From Streptomyces capitiformicae (GTDB lineage Bacteria; Actinomycetota; Actinomycetes; Streptomycetales; Streptomycetaceae): 64,000 nucleotides of DNA. Position 1 is the first letter of the stretch. Each line of letters starts with the position of its first letter. Shown here piece after piece: positions 19,076 through 30,324 of the stretch. A program made the position numbers and the translations under genes. The notes beneath the pieces were generated by a model. It worked only from the letters and a program-made list of their open reading frames with translations. It did no database searches and was not told where the DNA came from. The stretch is taken from the NCBI RefSeq assembly GCF_002214185.1, contig NZ_CP022161.1, forward strand, positions 10,909,957 through 10,973,956, in the 5' to 3' direction.

Positions 19076-20638
19076 AAGCTCGGATGTCTGTGGATCGCCC
19101 CCCACGACCTCACCACCCCCCACTACTGGACCAACCAACTCCGCCACACCGTCCACTTCCACCAAGCCATCCAAACCCTGACCACCCACGGCGTCACCAC
19201 CACCCTCGAACTCGGCCCCACCCCCACCCTCACCGCCCTGGCCAGCGCCACCATCGACCACGCCCTCCCGCTCCTGCGCAAGAACCAGCCCGAACCGGAC
19301 TCCGTCCTCACCACCCTCGCCCAACTCCATACCCACGGCACCACACTCAACTGGCACCACCACTTCCCCCACGCCACCACCACCGACCTGCCCACCTACC
19401 CCTTCCAACACCAGCGCTACTGGCTGGACAGCACGGCGGCCTCGACAGCGGCGCCCGGTGCGGGACGGTCGACCGGGCATCCGTTGCTCGGTACGGTCGT
19501 GCCGGTCGCCGGGGCCGACCGGACCCTGTTCACCAACCGGGTGTCCCTGCGCACCCACTCCTGGCTCGCCGACCATCGGGTGCACGGCGTCTGTGTCGTG
19601 CCGTCCGCGGCGCTGGTGGAGCTGGCGGTCCGGGCCGGTGACGAGGTCGGGGCCACGCTGCTCGACGAGTTCACCGTGACCGCTCCGCTGGCCGTGCCGG
19701 ACGACCGTGCGGTGCAGTTGCAGGTCGCTGTCGGTGCCGCGGACGCCGCAGGCCGTCGTACCGTCACCATGCACAGCCGCGCCGACGACGGTGACGCGCC
19801 GTGGACCGAGCACGCACGCGGTCTGCTGAGCGCCACCGCGTCCGGGGTTCCGTTCGACCTCTGCGCCTGGCCGCCCGCCGGGGCGGAGGAGGTCATGCCC
19901 GAGGAGGCGGACGCGGTGCTGCACGGCACCGGTGTCTCGTACGGGCCGGTCTTCCGCGCCGTGACCGCCTCCTGGCGGCGGGACGGCGAGTTGTTCGCCG
20001 AGATCCGGCTCGAGGAGGAGCAGACAGATGCCGGGTTCTCCCTGCATCCGGCGCTGCTCGACGCGGCGGTGCGGCCGGTGCTGTCCGCGACGTCGGCGGG
20101 CGGGGCCGCGTGCTCGGCCGACGAGTGGCGCGGCGTCCGGCTGTTCGCCACCGGTGCCTCGGTGCTGCGCGTACGGATCGCGGTGGGCGAGGACGGCGCC
20201 GCCGCGGTGCAGTTGGCCGACGCGGGCGGCGGCCCCGTCGCGGAGGTCCGTTCGGTGAGCGCTCGCCCGGTTCCGGACCGAGCCGTCTCCGCCACCGCGC
20301 ACCGGCTCCACGACGCCCTGTTCCATATGGACTGGACGCCGCTGCTCCTCCCGGACCCCGTCGACGCCGACGAGGTGCCGTGTGCTGTGCTGGGCGAGGC
20401 GTCGGCCGGTGCCGAGCGCTTCGCGACGGTGGAGGAGGCGGGCGCCGCCGCTGCGGCCGGGCGTTCGCCGCGGTTCGTGGTGTACCGCCCGGAGACCGAG
20501 CCGGGCCTTTCACCGGCCGTGGCGACGCACCGGCGAACGGAAGAGGTGCTGCGTCTGGTGCGCGGGTGGCTGGCCGACGACCGGCTCGAGAAGACCCCCC
20601 TGCTCGTCCTCACCTCCGGAGCCGTCGCCACCACCGAG
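19076..20638 (+). CDS. Type I PKS: AT C-terminus, dehydratase, KR N-terminus (partial)
   Basis: Begins in the AT end (TTPHYWTNQLRHTVHFHQAI) and linker (LPTYPFQHQRYWL). A full dehydratase follows, with catalytic His in HRVHGVCVVP (HxxxGxxxxP) and Asp in LHPALLDAA. The KR structural subdomain starts (LFHMDWTPLLL) and reaches LVRGWLADDRLEK. The last 84 bp (20555-20638) equal 37780-37863, so this module and the one at 36731-37863 run into the same downstream KR sequence. The AT-DH linker is also shared. Product: a module forming an alpha,beta-double bond. Confidence 0.92.
20555..20638. repeat. 84-bp shared PKS segment, partner 37780-37863 (direct)
   Basis: Exact copy of 37780-37863 in the KR structural subdomain. 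Both copies stand at the right end of a piece, so two modules share the same next k-mer; 83 bp plus one chance match. Confidence 0.88.
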
Positions 20639-22085
20639 GGGGGTGCCCCTATGGGTTTCGTCAAGCTGGTGGGGCGGGCTGGGGTTCGTAGAAGGTGCCG
20701 TCGCGGAGCATCGCGAAGAGCACGTCGGCTCGTCGTCTCGCGAGGCAGAGGAGGGCTTGGGTGTGGTGCTTTCCCTGGCTGATCTTCTTGTCGTAGTAGG
20801 TCCGGGAGACCGGGTCGGCCAGAGCTGCGAACGCGGACAGGAAGAAGGCCCGTTTGAGCTGTTTGTTTCCGCGGCGGGAGGGTTGTTCGCCGCGGATCGA
20901 GGAGCCAGAACTGCGGGTTGTGGGGGCGAGGCCGGCGTAGGCGGCGAGGTGGGCGGCGGTCGGGAACGAACTGCCGTCGCCGACGTCGATGAGGATGCGG
21001 GCTCCGGTCCTGACGCCGATCCCCGGCATGGACGTCAGGACCTTCGAAAGAGGGTGGTTCTCCAGCAGTTCCTCGATCCGGGTGGCCAGGAGTTTCCGCT
21101 GGTCAAGCACTGCTTGGAGCGAGTTGGCGAGGCTGGGGACGATCAGAGCGGCCGCGTCGGTGCCCGGGACGACGACGCTCTGTTCGTCCAGTGCGGTGAA
21201 GATGTCTTCGACGAGTCGCTCGGCCATCCGCGGCGCCTTCGGGCGTATCAGCGCAATGAGCCGTCGGCGTCCGGCTTTGCGGATCTGGGCCGGGGAGCCG
21301 AACTGGTCGAGGAGTTTGAGCACGGCCGGGTGCTGGACGCGCGGGCCCAGGACGCGTTCCAGTGACGGGTGGATCTGGGTGAGCAGGCCGCGCAGGCGGT
21401 TGCTGGTGCGGGTTGCTTCGCCGGCCAGGTCGTCGTCGAAGCCGACGATCATCTCCAGCTCGGCGATGGTCTCGTCCTGGAGGTCGACCGAGCGGAGTGT
21501 GTGGGGCATGACGCGGGCCGCGTCGGCGATGACGAACGCGTCGCGGGCATCGGTCTTGGCCTCGCCGGGATAGAGGTCGGCGATCCGTCGCATCGTCAGG
21601 CCGGGCAGGTAGGCGACCGGGCAGCCCATGTCCCGGGCCACCGCCAGCGGCAGGGCGCCGATGGAGGCCGGCTGGTCGACCACCACGAGCACGGTCCCGT
21701 GCTTGGCCTGCAGTTTGCCGAACACTTCGCGGAGTTTCGGCTCGCTGTTGGGCAGCCGCTTGTCGAAGGCCTTCTTCCCGGCCGGGGTGACGGCGGTGGC
21801 GTGGTGTTCGCCCTTGCCGACGTCCAGGCCGAGGAAGGCGCCGATGTCACTGACGTCGATCACGTGCGTCCTTCGGTCGTCCTCGCCCGGCCGTCCCACG
21901 GCACCGATCGCCACATCCACATTACGAAGAGCCTCCCGACCTGCGAAGAAGCCGGTGGTCATGCCCCTAATCAGCGGTCTGTCGATGCCTCCGGAGCCGG
22001 TGACACCACCCCCCAAGACATGCGATCGACAGGGGGAGAAAGTCATACCAACTCCGAAGGCCGGGCGCCCCATTGCGGGGCCACC
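20639..22085 (-). mobile_element. IS110-family element (second type)
   Basis: A full DEDD transposase on the minus strand with a ~200-bp leader on its right (21864-22060). The short motifs TGCCCCTA occur near both edges (20644 and 21963), which may mark the recombination cores. It shares little with the IS110 element at 17.5 kb. It interrupts nothing recognisable, since both sides are joints or near joints. Confidence 0.7.
20661..21863 (-). CDS. IS110/IS116-type transposase
   Basis: 400-residue DEDD transposase. It begins VIDVSDIGAFLGLDVGKGEH at GTG 21861-21863; a longer upstream frame exists but looks like leader. Conserved blocks are GEAKTDARDAFVIADAARV (DEDD core) and LTSMPGIGVRTGARILIDVG, followed by LAAYAGLAPTTRSSGSSIRG. 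The stop is at 20661-20663. Complete, so the element could be mobile. Confidence 0.9.
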   Translation of the reverse strand: MIDVSDIGAFLGLDVGKGEHHATAVTPAGKKAFDKRLPNSEPKLREVFGKLQAKHGTVLVVVDQPASIGALPLAVARDMGCPVAYLPGLTMRRIADLYPGEAKTDARDAFVIADAARVMPHTLRSVDLQDETIAELEMIVGFDDDLAGEATRTSNRLRGLLTQIHPSLERVLGPRVQHPAVLKLLDQFGSPAQIRKAGRRRLIALIRPKAPRMAERLVEDIFTALDEQSVVVPGTDAAALIVPSLANSLQAVLDQRKLLATRIEELLENHPLSKVLTSMPGIGVRTGARILIDVGDGSSFPTAAHLAAYAGLAPTTRSSGSSIRGEQPSRRGNKQLKRAFFLSAFAALADPVSRTYYDKKISQGKHHTQALLCLARRRADVLFAMLRDGTFYEPQPAPPA

Positions 22086-22088
22086 AAA

Positions 22089-23485
22089 AAGGTAATGCGG
22101 CGGCGCTCGCCGTGCTCACCACCGTGACGACCCCTGCCCAGGCCGCCGTGCCCGCGTCCCCCGCCGTCACCTTCACCAACCCGATAGCCGAGCAGCGCGC
22201 CGACCCGCACATCTTCAAGCACACCGACGGCTTCTACTACTTCACCGCCACGGTCCCCGCGTACGACAGGATCGTGATGCGCCGGGCCACCACCCTCCAG
22301 GGCCTCGCCACGGCCCCGGAGACCACGATCTGGACCAAGCACGCCACCGGTGAGATGGGCGCCCACATCTGGGCCCCGGAGATCCACTTCATCGACGGCA
22401 AGTGGTACATCTACTTCACGGCCGGCTGGTCCAACGACATCTGGCGGATCCGCCCGTACGTCCTGGAGACCAGCGCCGCCAACCCGATCACCGGCACCTG
22501 GACCGAGAAGGGCAGGATCAGCCTGCCCATGGACACCTTCTCGCTGGACGCCACCACCTTCACGCACAACGGCACCCGCTACCTGAGCTGGGCCCAGGAG
22601 GACCCGGCGTTCGGCAAGGGCACGCAAATTTACCTGGCGAAGATGGCCAACCCCTGGACCATCGAGGGCACCCCGGCCATGATCTCCAAGCCCCAGTACG
22701 CCTGGGAGACCGCCGGCGCCCGCGTCAACGAGGGCCCGGCCGTCATCCAGAAGAACGGCAAGGTCTTCATGACCTTCTCGGCCAGCGCCACCAACGCCAA
22801 CTACTGCCTCGGCCTGCTGACCGCCGACGCCACCGCCGACCTGATGAACCCGGCCTCCTGGAGCAAGACCCCCACGCCGGTCCTCAAGAGCAACGACAAG
22901 ACCAGCCAGTACGGCCCCGGCCACAACACCTTCACGGTCTCCGAGGACGGCAAGTCGGACATCCTCGTCTACCACGCCCGCAACTACCGGGACATCGTCG
23001 GCGACCCGCTCAAGGACCCCAACCGCCGCACCCGCTACCAGAAGATCTACTGGAACGCCGACGGCACACCCAACTTCGGCATCCCCGTCGCCGACGGTGT
23101 CACCCCCGTCCGCTTCTCCTCGTACAACTTCCCGGACAAGTACATCCGGCACTGGGAGTTCCGGGCCAAGACCGAGTCCAACGTCACCGAACTCGCCGAC
23201 TCGCAGTTCCGCGTCGTCCCCGGCCTGGCCGGCAACGGCACCGTCTCCCTGGAATCGGCCAACTTCCCCGGCTACTACCTGCGCCACAAGTTCAACGAGG
23301 TGTGGGTGGAGAAGGACGACGGCACCACCCTGTTCGACAATGACGCCTCGTTCCACGAGCGGGCCGGTCTCGCCGACCCCGCGGCCGTGTCGTACGAGTC
23401 GTACAACTTCCCCGGCCGGTACATCCGGCACTACAACCACCTGCTCTACACCCAGCCGGTGACCACCACCGTCGGCCTGGCTTAG
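22089..23485 (+). CDS. GH43-family arabinan-active glycosidase with AbfB-type module (N-terminus cut)
   Basis: Secreted glycosidase lacking its first few codons. The remaining signal peptide (AALAVLTTVTTPAQAA) is followed by the five-blade GH43 domain: NPIAEQRADPHIFKHTDGFY (catalytic base Asp region), HIWAPEIHFIDGKWYIYF, LDATTFTHNGTRYL, and NEGPAVIQKNGKVF (acid Glu). An arabinose-binding AbfB beta-trefoil has repeats VRFSSYNFPDKYIRHWEF, VSLESANFPGYYLRHKF and VSYESYNFPGRYIRHYN. It would release arabinofuranose from plant hemicellulose outside the cell. The stop TAG at 23483-23485 abuts the 23S fragment. Confidence 0.92.
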
Positions 23486-24847
<1,362 letters not shown>

Positions 24848-24931
24848 TGCGGGGCATCACGGCCTCCGGAAGCTGCTGGATCGTCAATTGTCCAGCAATC
24901 CGACTCCATCAGACCCAGGGCAGACCACTCG
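24848..24931. repeat. 84-bp joint repeat, partner 35450-35533 (inverted)
   Basis: Exact reverse complement of 35450-35533. It contains the left end of the IS3 element at 35473 and the terminus CCCAGGGCAGACCACTC of the IS3 element that follows here, so these two elements abut in the genome. Confidence 0.85.
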
Positions 24932-24952
24932 ATTCCCTGAGAGGATCGAGTC

Positions 24953-25276
24953 ATGGCGCGTCCGTCCCCCTATCCGTCCGAGCTTCGTGAGCGTGCGGTG
25001 CGCATGGTCGCGGAGATCCGTCCCAACTACCCGACCGAGTGGGCCGCGATGAAGGCAATTGCGGCGAAGTTGGGCATCGGTGCCGCAGAGACGGTGCGGA
25101 CGTGGGTCCGCAAGGCCGAGGTCGACGCCGGCCGGCGGCCCGGCACCACGTCAGACGAGGCCGCGGAGATCAAGCGGCTCAAGGCCGAGAACGCCGAGCT
25201 GCGGGCGAACGAGATCTTGAAGGCGGCGTCGGCTTTCTTCGCGGCCGAGCTCGACCGGCCGTCGAAGCGCTCGTAG
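24953..25276 (+). CDS. IS3-family transposase orfA
   Basis: 107 residues: [20 protein letters not shown], then a helix-turn-helix (AIAAKLGIGAAETVRTWVRK) and a leucine-zipper helix (EAAEIKRLKAENAELRANEI). It binds the element's ends and, by programmed frameshift, is fused to orfB in the active transposase. Its 3' end overlaps the beginning of the orfB frame. Confidence 0.9.
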   Translation: MARPSPYPSELRERAVRMVAEIRPNYPTEWAAMKAIAAKLGIGAAETVRTWVRKAEVDAGRRPGTTSDEAAEIKRLKAENAELRANEILKAASAFFAAELDRPSKRS

Positions 25277-26194
25277 CGTTCATCGACGCTCACCGCGAGG
25301 TGTTCGGAGTCGAGCCGATCTGTCGAGTCCTGACCAGCCACGGACTCAAGATCGCGACGAGCACCTACTACGCGGCGAAGAACCGCGCTCCCAGGACCCG
25401 GACAGTCCGCGACGCGGAGCTGAGGAGGCAGATCAGCCGTGTCCACACGGACAACTTCGGCGTCTACGGGGTCGCGGAAGGTCTGGCGGCAGCTGCATCG
25501 TGAAGGCATACCGGTGGCCCGCTGCACGGTCGCCCGGCTGATGCAAGGCCTCGGTCTCCAGGGCGCCCGACGAGGGAGGAAGATCCGCACCACCATCCGG
25601 GACGACGGCCACGAGCGGGCCGCTGACCTGCTCAGGCGCGACTTCACCGCGTCTCGCCCGAATCAGCGGTGGGTCGCCGACTTCACGTATGTCGCCACCT
25701 GGTCCGGGGTCGTCTACGTCGCGTTCGTCGTGGATGTGTTCTCCCGGGCGATCGTCGGCTGGTCCGCCTCCACCAGCAAGCGGGCCAAGCTCGTCCTCGA
25801 CGCCGTGGACATGGCCTTGTGGCGCCGTGACCGAGCCGGAACTCCCGCTGGTCCGGGGCTGGTTCATCATTCGGATGCGGGCAGTCAATACACGTCTTTC
25901 GCGTTCACCGCGCACCTCCTCGAGGCCGGCATCGACGCCTCGATCGGTACGGTCGGAGACGCTCTGGACAACGCCCTCATGGAATCCCAGATCGGCCTCT
26001 ACAAAACCGAGTTGATAAAGCCCCGCAGGCCCTGGCATGGCCTGGCCGACGTCGAACTCGCCACAGCGGAATGGGCCGACTGGTTCAACTACCAGCGTCT
26101 CCACACCGCGATCGGGCACATCCCGCCCCACGAGCACGAGATCAACTACTACGCTCAACACCAGCCCCAACCGGCGGCGGGAGTCAGCGTATAG
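25277..26194 (+). pseudogene. IS3-family transposase orfB with a one-base frameshift
   Basis: Integrase-type DDE transposase. The first third (AFIDAHREVFGVEPICRVLT...FGVYGV) is in one frame and the rest (RKVWRQLHREGIPVARCTVA...) in the next. They break near 25472 at GGGGTCGCGGAAGG, where one extra base splits VYG-VRKVW. The catalytic residues lie in WVADFTYV (Asp), HHSDAGSQYTS (Asp) and ALMESQIGLYKTE (Glu). Either the copy is inactivated or a sequencing error exists. Confidence 0.8.
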
Positions 26195-26210
26195 AGTGGT
26201 CTGCCCTGGG

Positions 26211-27570
26211 CGTGTGCTTCGGGGAGGTCGGTGAGCAGCGCGCTGGGGCGGCTGCTGGTGTACGCGGGCGTGAACCGTGCCCAGTCGACATCCGCGACCA
26301 CGGCGACCGCGTCGCCGCCCGGCACCACCACCCGGCCCAGCGCGTTGAGGGCCCGCTCCGGCGCCAACGGCTCCAGACCACGCCGCCGCAACGCCTCGAC
26401 CGAGTCCGCACCGGCCGCCATACCACTCTCGGCCCAAGGACCCCACGCGACCGATGTGCCAGAGAGCCCGCGCGCCCGACGCGCCTCGACGAGCCCGTCG
26501 AGAAAAGCGTTCGCCGCCGCGTAACCCGCCTGGCCACCACTGCCCCACACGGCAGCAATGGAGGAGAACACCACGAACGCGTCCAGCGGACGGTCACCCA
26601 ACACTGCATCCAGGTTCGCCGCGCCCGCCACCTTCCCGGACCACACAGCCGCCAGGCTCTCGGCGGACACCTCATCGAAGGGCAGGTTCACCACCGTGCC
26701 CGCCGCATGCACCACAGCGTCCACCGGATGCTCCGCCAGCAACACGGCCACCGCCGCGCGGTCCGTCACATCACACGCGACCACAGTGACCCGCGCACCC
26801 AACTCGACCAGCTCATCGCGCAGTTCCGCCACACCCGGCGCATCCGGACCCTGACGGCTCACCAGTACGAGATGGGAAGCACCCGCTCCGGCAGCCCACC
26901 GAGCCACCTGACCACCCAAAGCACCCGTACCACCCGTCACCAACACCGTCCCCCGCGGACACCAGCCGACACCCCCCTCGGCACCAGGAACCGTACGGTC
27001 CACAGCCGCCCGGACAAGTCGCCGCCCGAACACACCCGACGCCCGCACCGCGACCTGATCCTCACCACCAACACCCGCCAACACCGCAGCCAACCGCCCG
27101 AACACACGACGACCGACCTCTACAGGCAGGTCAACAAGACCACCCCACCGGCCCGGGAACTCCAGCGCCGCCACACGGCCCAAGCCCCACACCGCACCCT
27201 GCACCGGATCAACGGGCCCATCCGAACGACCCACCGACACAGCACCCCGCGTCAGCACCCACAACGGAGCCGACACACCCACATCACCAAGGGCCTGCAC
27301 CAACTCCACGCCCCCGGACACCGCATACGGCACCCCGCCACCAGCCGCGCCATCGCACAGGGCAAGCAGCGACACCACACCCACGACCGACGCCATACCC
27401 TCACAACGCGCGGCCAGTTCGGCACGCTCAAGGCCGGGCTCACACACCACCCGCTCCACCTCGGCACCACACGCCACCAGACCACCGACGACCGACTCGA
27501 CCCACTCATCACCACCCGCACCGCCAGCCGGCTCAACCACCAGCCAACGCCCGGACTGGGGCGACCCGGT
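26211..27570 (-). CDS. Type I PKS ketoreductase domain (A-type)
   Basis: Complete KR, read leftwards. The structural subdomain holds [20 protein letters not shown] and [10 protein letters not shown]. The catalytic subdomain has the NADPH motif [13 protein letters not shown]. The HAAG region reads [13 protein letters not shown] without an LDD motif, and Trp stands before the catalytic Tyr in [20 protein letters not shown]. These are the hallmarks of A-type KRs. The left 83 bp equal 1743-1825, so ACP and subunit end follow there. The right end breaks into GlgE at about 27570. This differs from the B-type KRs at 14 kb and 33 kb, so the assembly line sets hydroxyls of both configurations. Confidence 0.92.
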
Positions 27571-28899
27571 GGCCACCTGGCGGCACCACGCCCAGATCAA
27601 GATCCCGGCCGGCATCGACACCGAGCTGGTCCTGGAGGAGGGCGCCGACTTGTACGCGCGCGCCGCCGCGGGAGTGCCCGAGGGTGCTTCGCGGGGTGCC
27701 CTGTTGGCGGCTGCGGAGCGGCTGCGGGACGATGCTCTGCCGGTGGCGGCGCGTCTGGCGGGGGCGTTGACGCCGGAGGTGGATGAGGTGCTGGCCCGCC
27801 ATCCGTTGCGGGAGTTGGTCACGTCCAGCGATCCGCTGCCGTTGCTGGTGGAGCGTGAGCGGGCGCTGTTCGGTTCCTGGTATGAGTTCTTCCCGCGTTC
27901 CGAGGGCACCCCCGAGCAGCCCCACGGGACCTTCCGCACCGCCGCCCGCCGTCTGCCCGCGATCGCCGGGATGGGCTTCGACGTGGTCTATCTGCCGCCC
28001 ATCCATCCGATCGGGACCACCTTCCGCAAGGGCCGTAACAACACCCTCTCGCCCACCCCCGACGATGTCGGTGTGCCCTGGGCGATCGGTTCTGCCGAGG
28101 GCGGCCACGACGCCGTCCACCCCGATCTGGGCACCATCGAGGACTTCGACCATTTCGTGGCCGAGGCACGGGCGGTGGGGCTGGAGGTGGCGCTGGACTT
28201 CGCGTTGCAGTGCTCCCCGGACCACCCCTGGGTGCACAAGCACCCGGAGTGGTTCCACCACCGCCCGGACGGCACGATCGCGTACGCGGAGAACCCGCCG
28301 AAGAAGTACCAGGACATCTATCCCATCGCCTTCGACGCGGACATGCCCGGCCTGATCGCCGAGACCACCCGTGTGCTCAGGTACTGGATGGAGCACGGGG
28401 TGCGGATCTTCCGGGTCGACAACCCGCACACCAAACCGGTGGTGTTCTGGGAACAGGTGATCGCGGACATCAACCGCACCGACCCGGACGTGATCTTCCT
28501 GGCCGAGGCCTTCACCCGCCCGGCGATGATGCACACCCTGGCCGCGGCCGGGTTCCAGCAGTCCTACACCTACTTCACCTGGCGCAACACCAAGGCCGAA
28601 CTCACCGAGTACGCCACCGAGCTGGCCGGTGAGGCGGCGGCGTACATGCGGCCGAACTTCTTCGTCAACACCCCCGACATCCTGCACGCCTTCCTCCAGC
28701 ACGGCGGCCGCCCCGCCTTCGAACTCCGCGCGGTCCTGGCCGCGACCCTCTCGCCGACCTGGGGCGTGTACTCCGGCTACGAGTTGTGCGAGAACACCCC
28801 GCTCAAGCCGGGCAGCGAGGAGTACCTCGACTCGGAGAAGTACCAACTCCGCCCCCGCGACTGGGACGCGGCCGAACGCGACGGCCGAACGATCGCCCC
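27571..28899 (+). CDS. glgE: Alpha-1,4-glucan:maltose-1-phosphate maltosyltransferase, internal part
   Basis: GH13_3 enzyme that extends alpha-glucan from maltose-1-phosphate. About 443 codons are present, lacking both ends. The N-domain piece [20 protein letters not shown] precedes the barrel: [43 protein letters not shown]. The nucleophile motif is [14 protein letters not shown], the acid/base motif FLAEAFTRP, and then FFVNTPDIL. It ends at [15 protein letters not shown] exactly where an IS3 terminus begins (28900). The left end is a joint. Streptomyces use GlgE in developmental glycogen and trehalose metabolism. Confidence 0.94.
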
Positions 28900-28930
28900 T
28901 GAGGTTCCCCCGGTGTGCGGGAGGCGCTGA

Positions 28931-29848
28931 TCAGCTGGTCAGGGCGGGTTGACGGGGTTTCAGGTTCGTTCGTTCGGCCGTTGCCTGGTCGGCGTAGTGC
29001 TTCTCCTCGAACTCGATCGGACTGAGGTAGCCGAGCCGTTTCTGGATGCGCCGGGTGTTATAGAAGCCGTCGATGTACTCGAACAGCGCGAGGTTCGCCT
29101 CGGCCCGGGTGGCGAAGACGCGGCCGCGGATGCACTCCGTCTTGGTGATCATCCACAGGTTCTCCGCGAGGGCGTTGTCGTACGAGTCTCCGACCGAGCC
29201 CATGGATGCCTGAACTCCCGCTCGCAGCAGGCGAGTTGTGAGCTTGATCGACGTATATTGACAGCCGTGATCCGCGTGATGAATGAGCTGTCCGGGCTCG
29301 ACCTCGCGGGAGGCGAGGGCGTACTCGAGCGTGGACAGCACCAGGTCGGCGTCCGCACGGGCGGAGGTCTCCCAGGCCACCACCCGGCGGGAGAACGCGT
29401 CCCGGATCGCCGAGAGCCACAGCGGGCCCTCGCCGGTCGCGATCATCGTCAGGTCGGTGACCCACAGCCGGTTCGGCGCACTCGCGGTGAAGTCGCGCTG
29501 GACCATGTCCGGGGCCAGGGTGGCCTTGGGGTCCCGGCGTGTGAAGCCCTTCCGGCGCGGGCTGATCCCCTCGATCGCGGCCTCCCGCATCAGTCGCTCG
29601 ACCCGCTTGCGGCCCACGTGGACGCCCTCGCGCTTGAGCACGGCATGCACGCGCGGCGAGCCGTAGACACCACCCGAGTCGGCGTGGATCTCCTTGATCT
29701 GCTCGGTGAGTTCCGCGTCCCGGCGCACGCGTTCGCACGGCTCACGCTCGGCACGGCGCCACCGGTAGTAGGTGGAGGAGGGGACGGACAGTTCCCGCAG
29801 TACGGGCTCGACCCCCAGGTGCGGGTGCTCGTCGAGGAGCGCCGTCAC
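28931..29848 (-). CDS. IS3-family transposase orfB
   Basis: 305-residue integrase-type transposase, complete. HTH_21 region: LREL SVPSSTYYRWRRAERE, GVYGSPRVHAVLKREGVHVG. The rve catalytic core has DDE residues in LWVTDLTMIATGEGPL, LIHHADHGCQYTS and NALAENLWMITKTECI. The orfB start overlaps the orfA end by four bases (29845-29848), the arrangement used for programmed -1 frameshifting. Confidence 0.93.
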   Translation of the reverse strand: MTALLDEHPHLGVEPVLRELSVPSSTYYRWRRAEREPCERVRRDAELTEQIKEIHADSGGVYGSPRVHAVLKREGVHVGRKRVERLMREAAIEGISPRRKGFTRRDPKATLAPDMVQRDFTASAPNRLWVTDLTMIATGEGPLWLSAIRDAFSRRVVAWETSARADADLVLSTLEYALASREVEPGQLIHHADHGCQYTSIKLTTRLLRAGVQASMGSVGDSYDNALAENLWMITKTECIRGRVFATRAEANLALFEYIDGFYNTRRIQKRLGYLSPIEFEEKHYADQATAERTNLKPRQPALTS

Positions 29849-30159
29849 CTGGGCCGGGTCGGGTCGAGCTGGGCCGCGAAAAAAGCCGAGGCCGTCCGAA
29901 GGACCTCATTCGCCCGCTTGAGCTGGACGTTCTCCTTGCGCAGCGCCGCGAGCTCGGCGCGTTCGTCGGTGGTCAGCCGGTCGTCGCGCTCGCCGGCGTC
30001 GGCCTCGGCCTGCCGGATCCAGCCGCGCAGGGCCTCGGGGTGCACGCCGAGATCGACGGCCAGCTTCTTGATCTGCGGCTTTGGATCGGAGGTGCGGTAC
30101 ATCCGCACCGCTCGCTCACGCAACTCCAACGAGTACTTTCTGGGCGCAGCCATGGTCAT
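29845..30159 (-). CDS. IS3-family transposase orfA
   Basis: Helix-turn-helix protein of ~104 residues: [40 protein letters not shown], and a leucine-zipper helix ALRKENVQLKRANEVLRTA. I start it at ATG 30159 because AGAGGA lies just upstream; an in-frame ATG at 30207 is less likely. It works as an OrfAB fusion with orfB. Confidence 0.88.
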   Translation of the reverse strand: MTMAAPRKYSLELRERAVRMYRTSDPKPQIKKLAVDLGVHPEALRGWIRQAEADAGERDDRLTTDERAELAALRKENVQLKRANEVLRTASAFFAAQLDPTRPR

Positions 30160-30230
30160 AGGTCCTCTCATGAGTCCCATCTGACCCTCTGTCACCATCC
30201 TCCGCATCTCGGGGGAACCTCATCGACTGT

Positions 30231-30292
30231 GTCACTCGTCACAATCGAGCGACATTGTCGAGTGACAATGTCGTGTGTATGGTTCTGGCCAG
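30231..30292 (+). promoter_or_regulatory. Operator/promoter of the CYP102-type P450
   Basis: The segment carries repeated GAGTGACAAT/ATTGTC-like half-sites. The clearest is the palindrome ATTGTC-GAGT-GACAAT near 30253-30268, with a related copy TCACTCGTCACAATCGAGCG just upstream. A -35-like TTGTCG and -10-like TATGGT, spaced 17 bp, overlap the palindrome. A TetR-type repressor would fit, as for the well-known BM3R1 control of CYP102A1, but no repressor gene is present here. Confidence 0.6.
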
Positions 30293-30324
30293 CGACAGCC
30301 TGCGCCGGAACGAAAGGCAAGCTC

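Larger units (their letters stand above)
24915..26210 (+). mobile_element. IS3-family element A
   Basis: Flanked by the inverted termini CCCAGGGCAGACCACTC (from 24915) and GAGTGGTCTGCCCTGGG (ending 26210). It holds orfA (24953-25276) and orfB (25277-26194). The right terminus coincides with the joint to the PKS piece at 26211. The left side abuts the start of IS3 element B, as shown by the shared 84 bp. Confidence 0.8.
28900..30222 (-). mobile_element. IS3-family element (1,323 bp)
   Basis: Termini TGAGGTTCCCCCG (28900) and CGGGGGAACCTCA (ending 30222) are perfect 13-bp inverted repeats with the TG...CA ends of IS3. It contains orfA and orfB on the minus strand. The flanks (CGCCCC and TCGACT) show no target duplication, so at least one side is a joint rather than the original insertion site. 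Confidence 0.88.
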
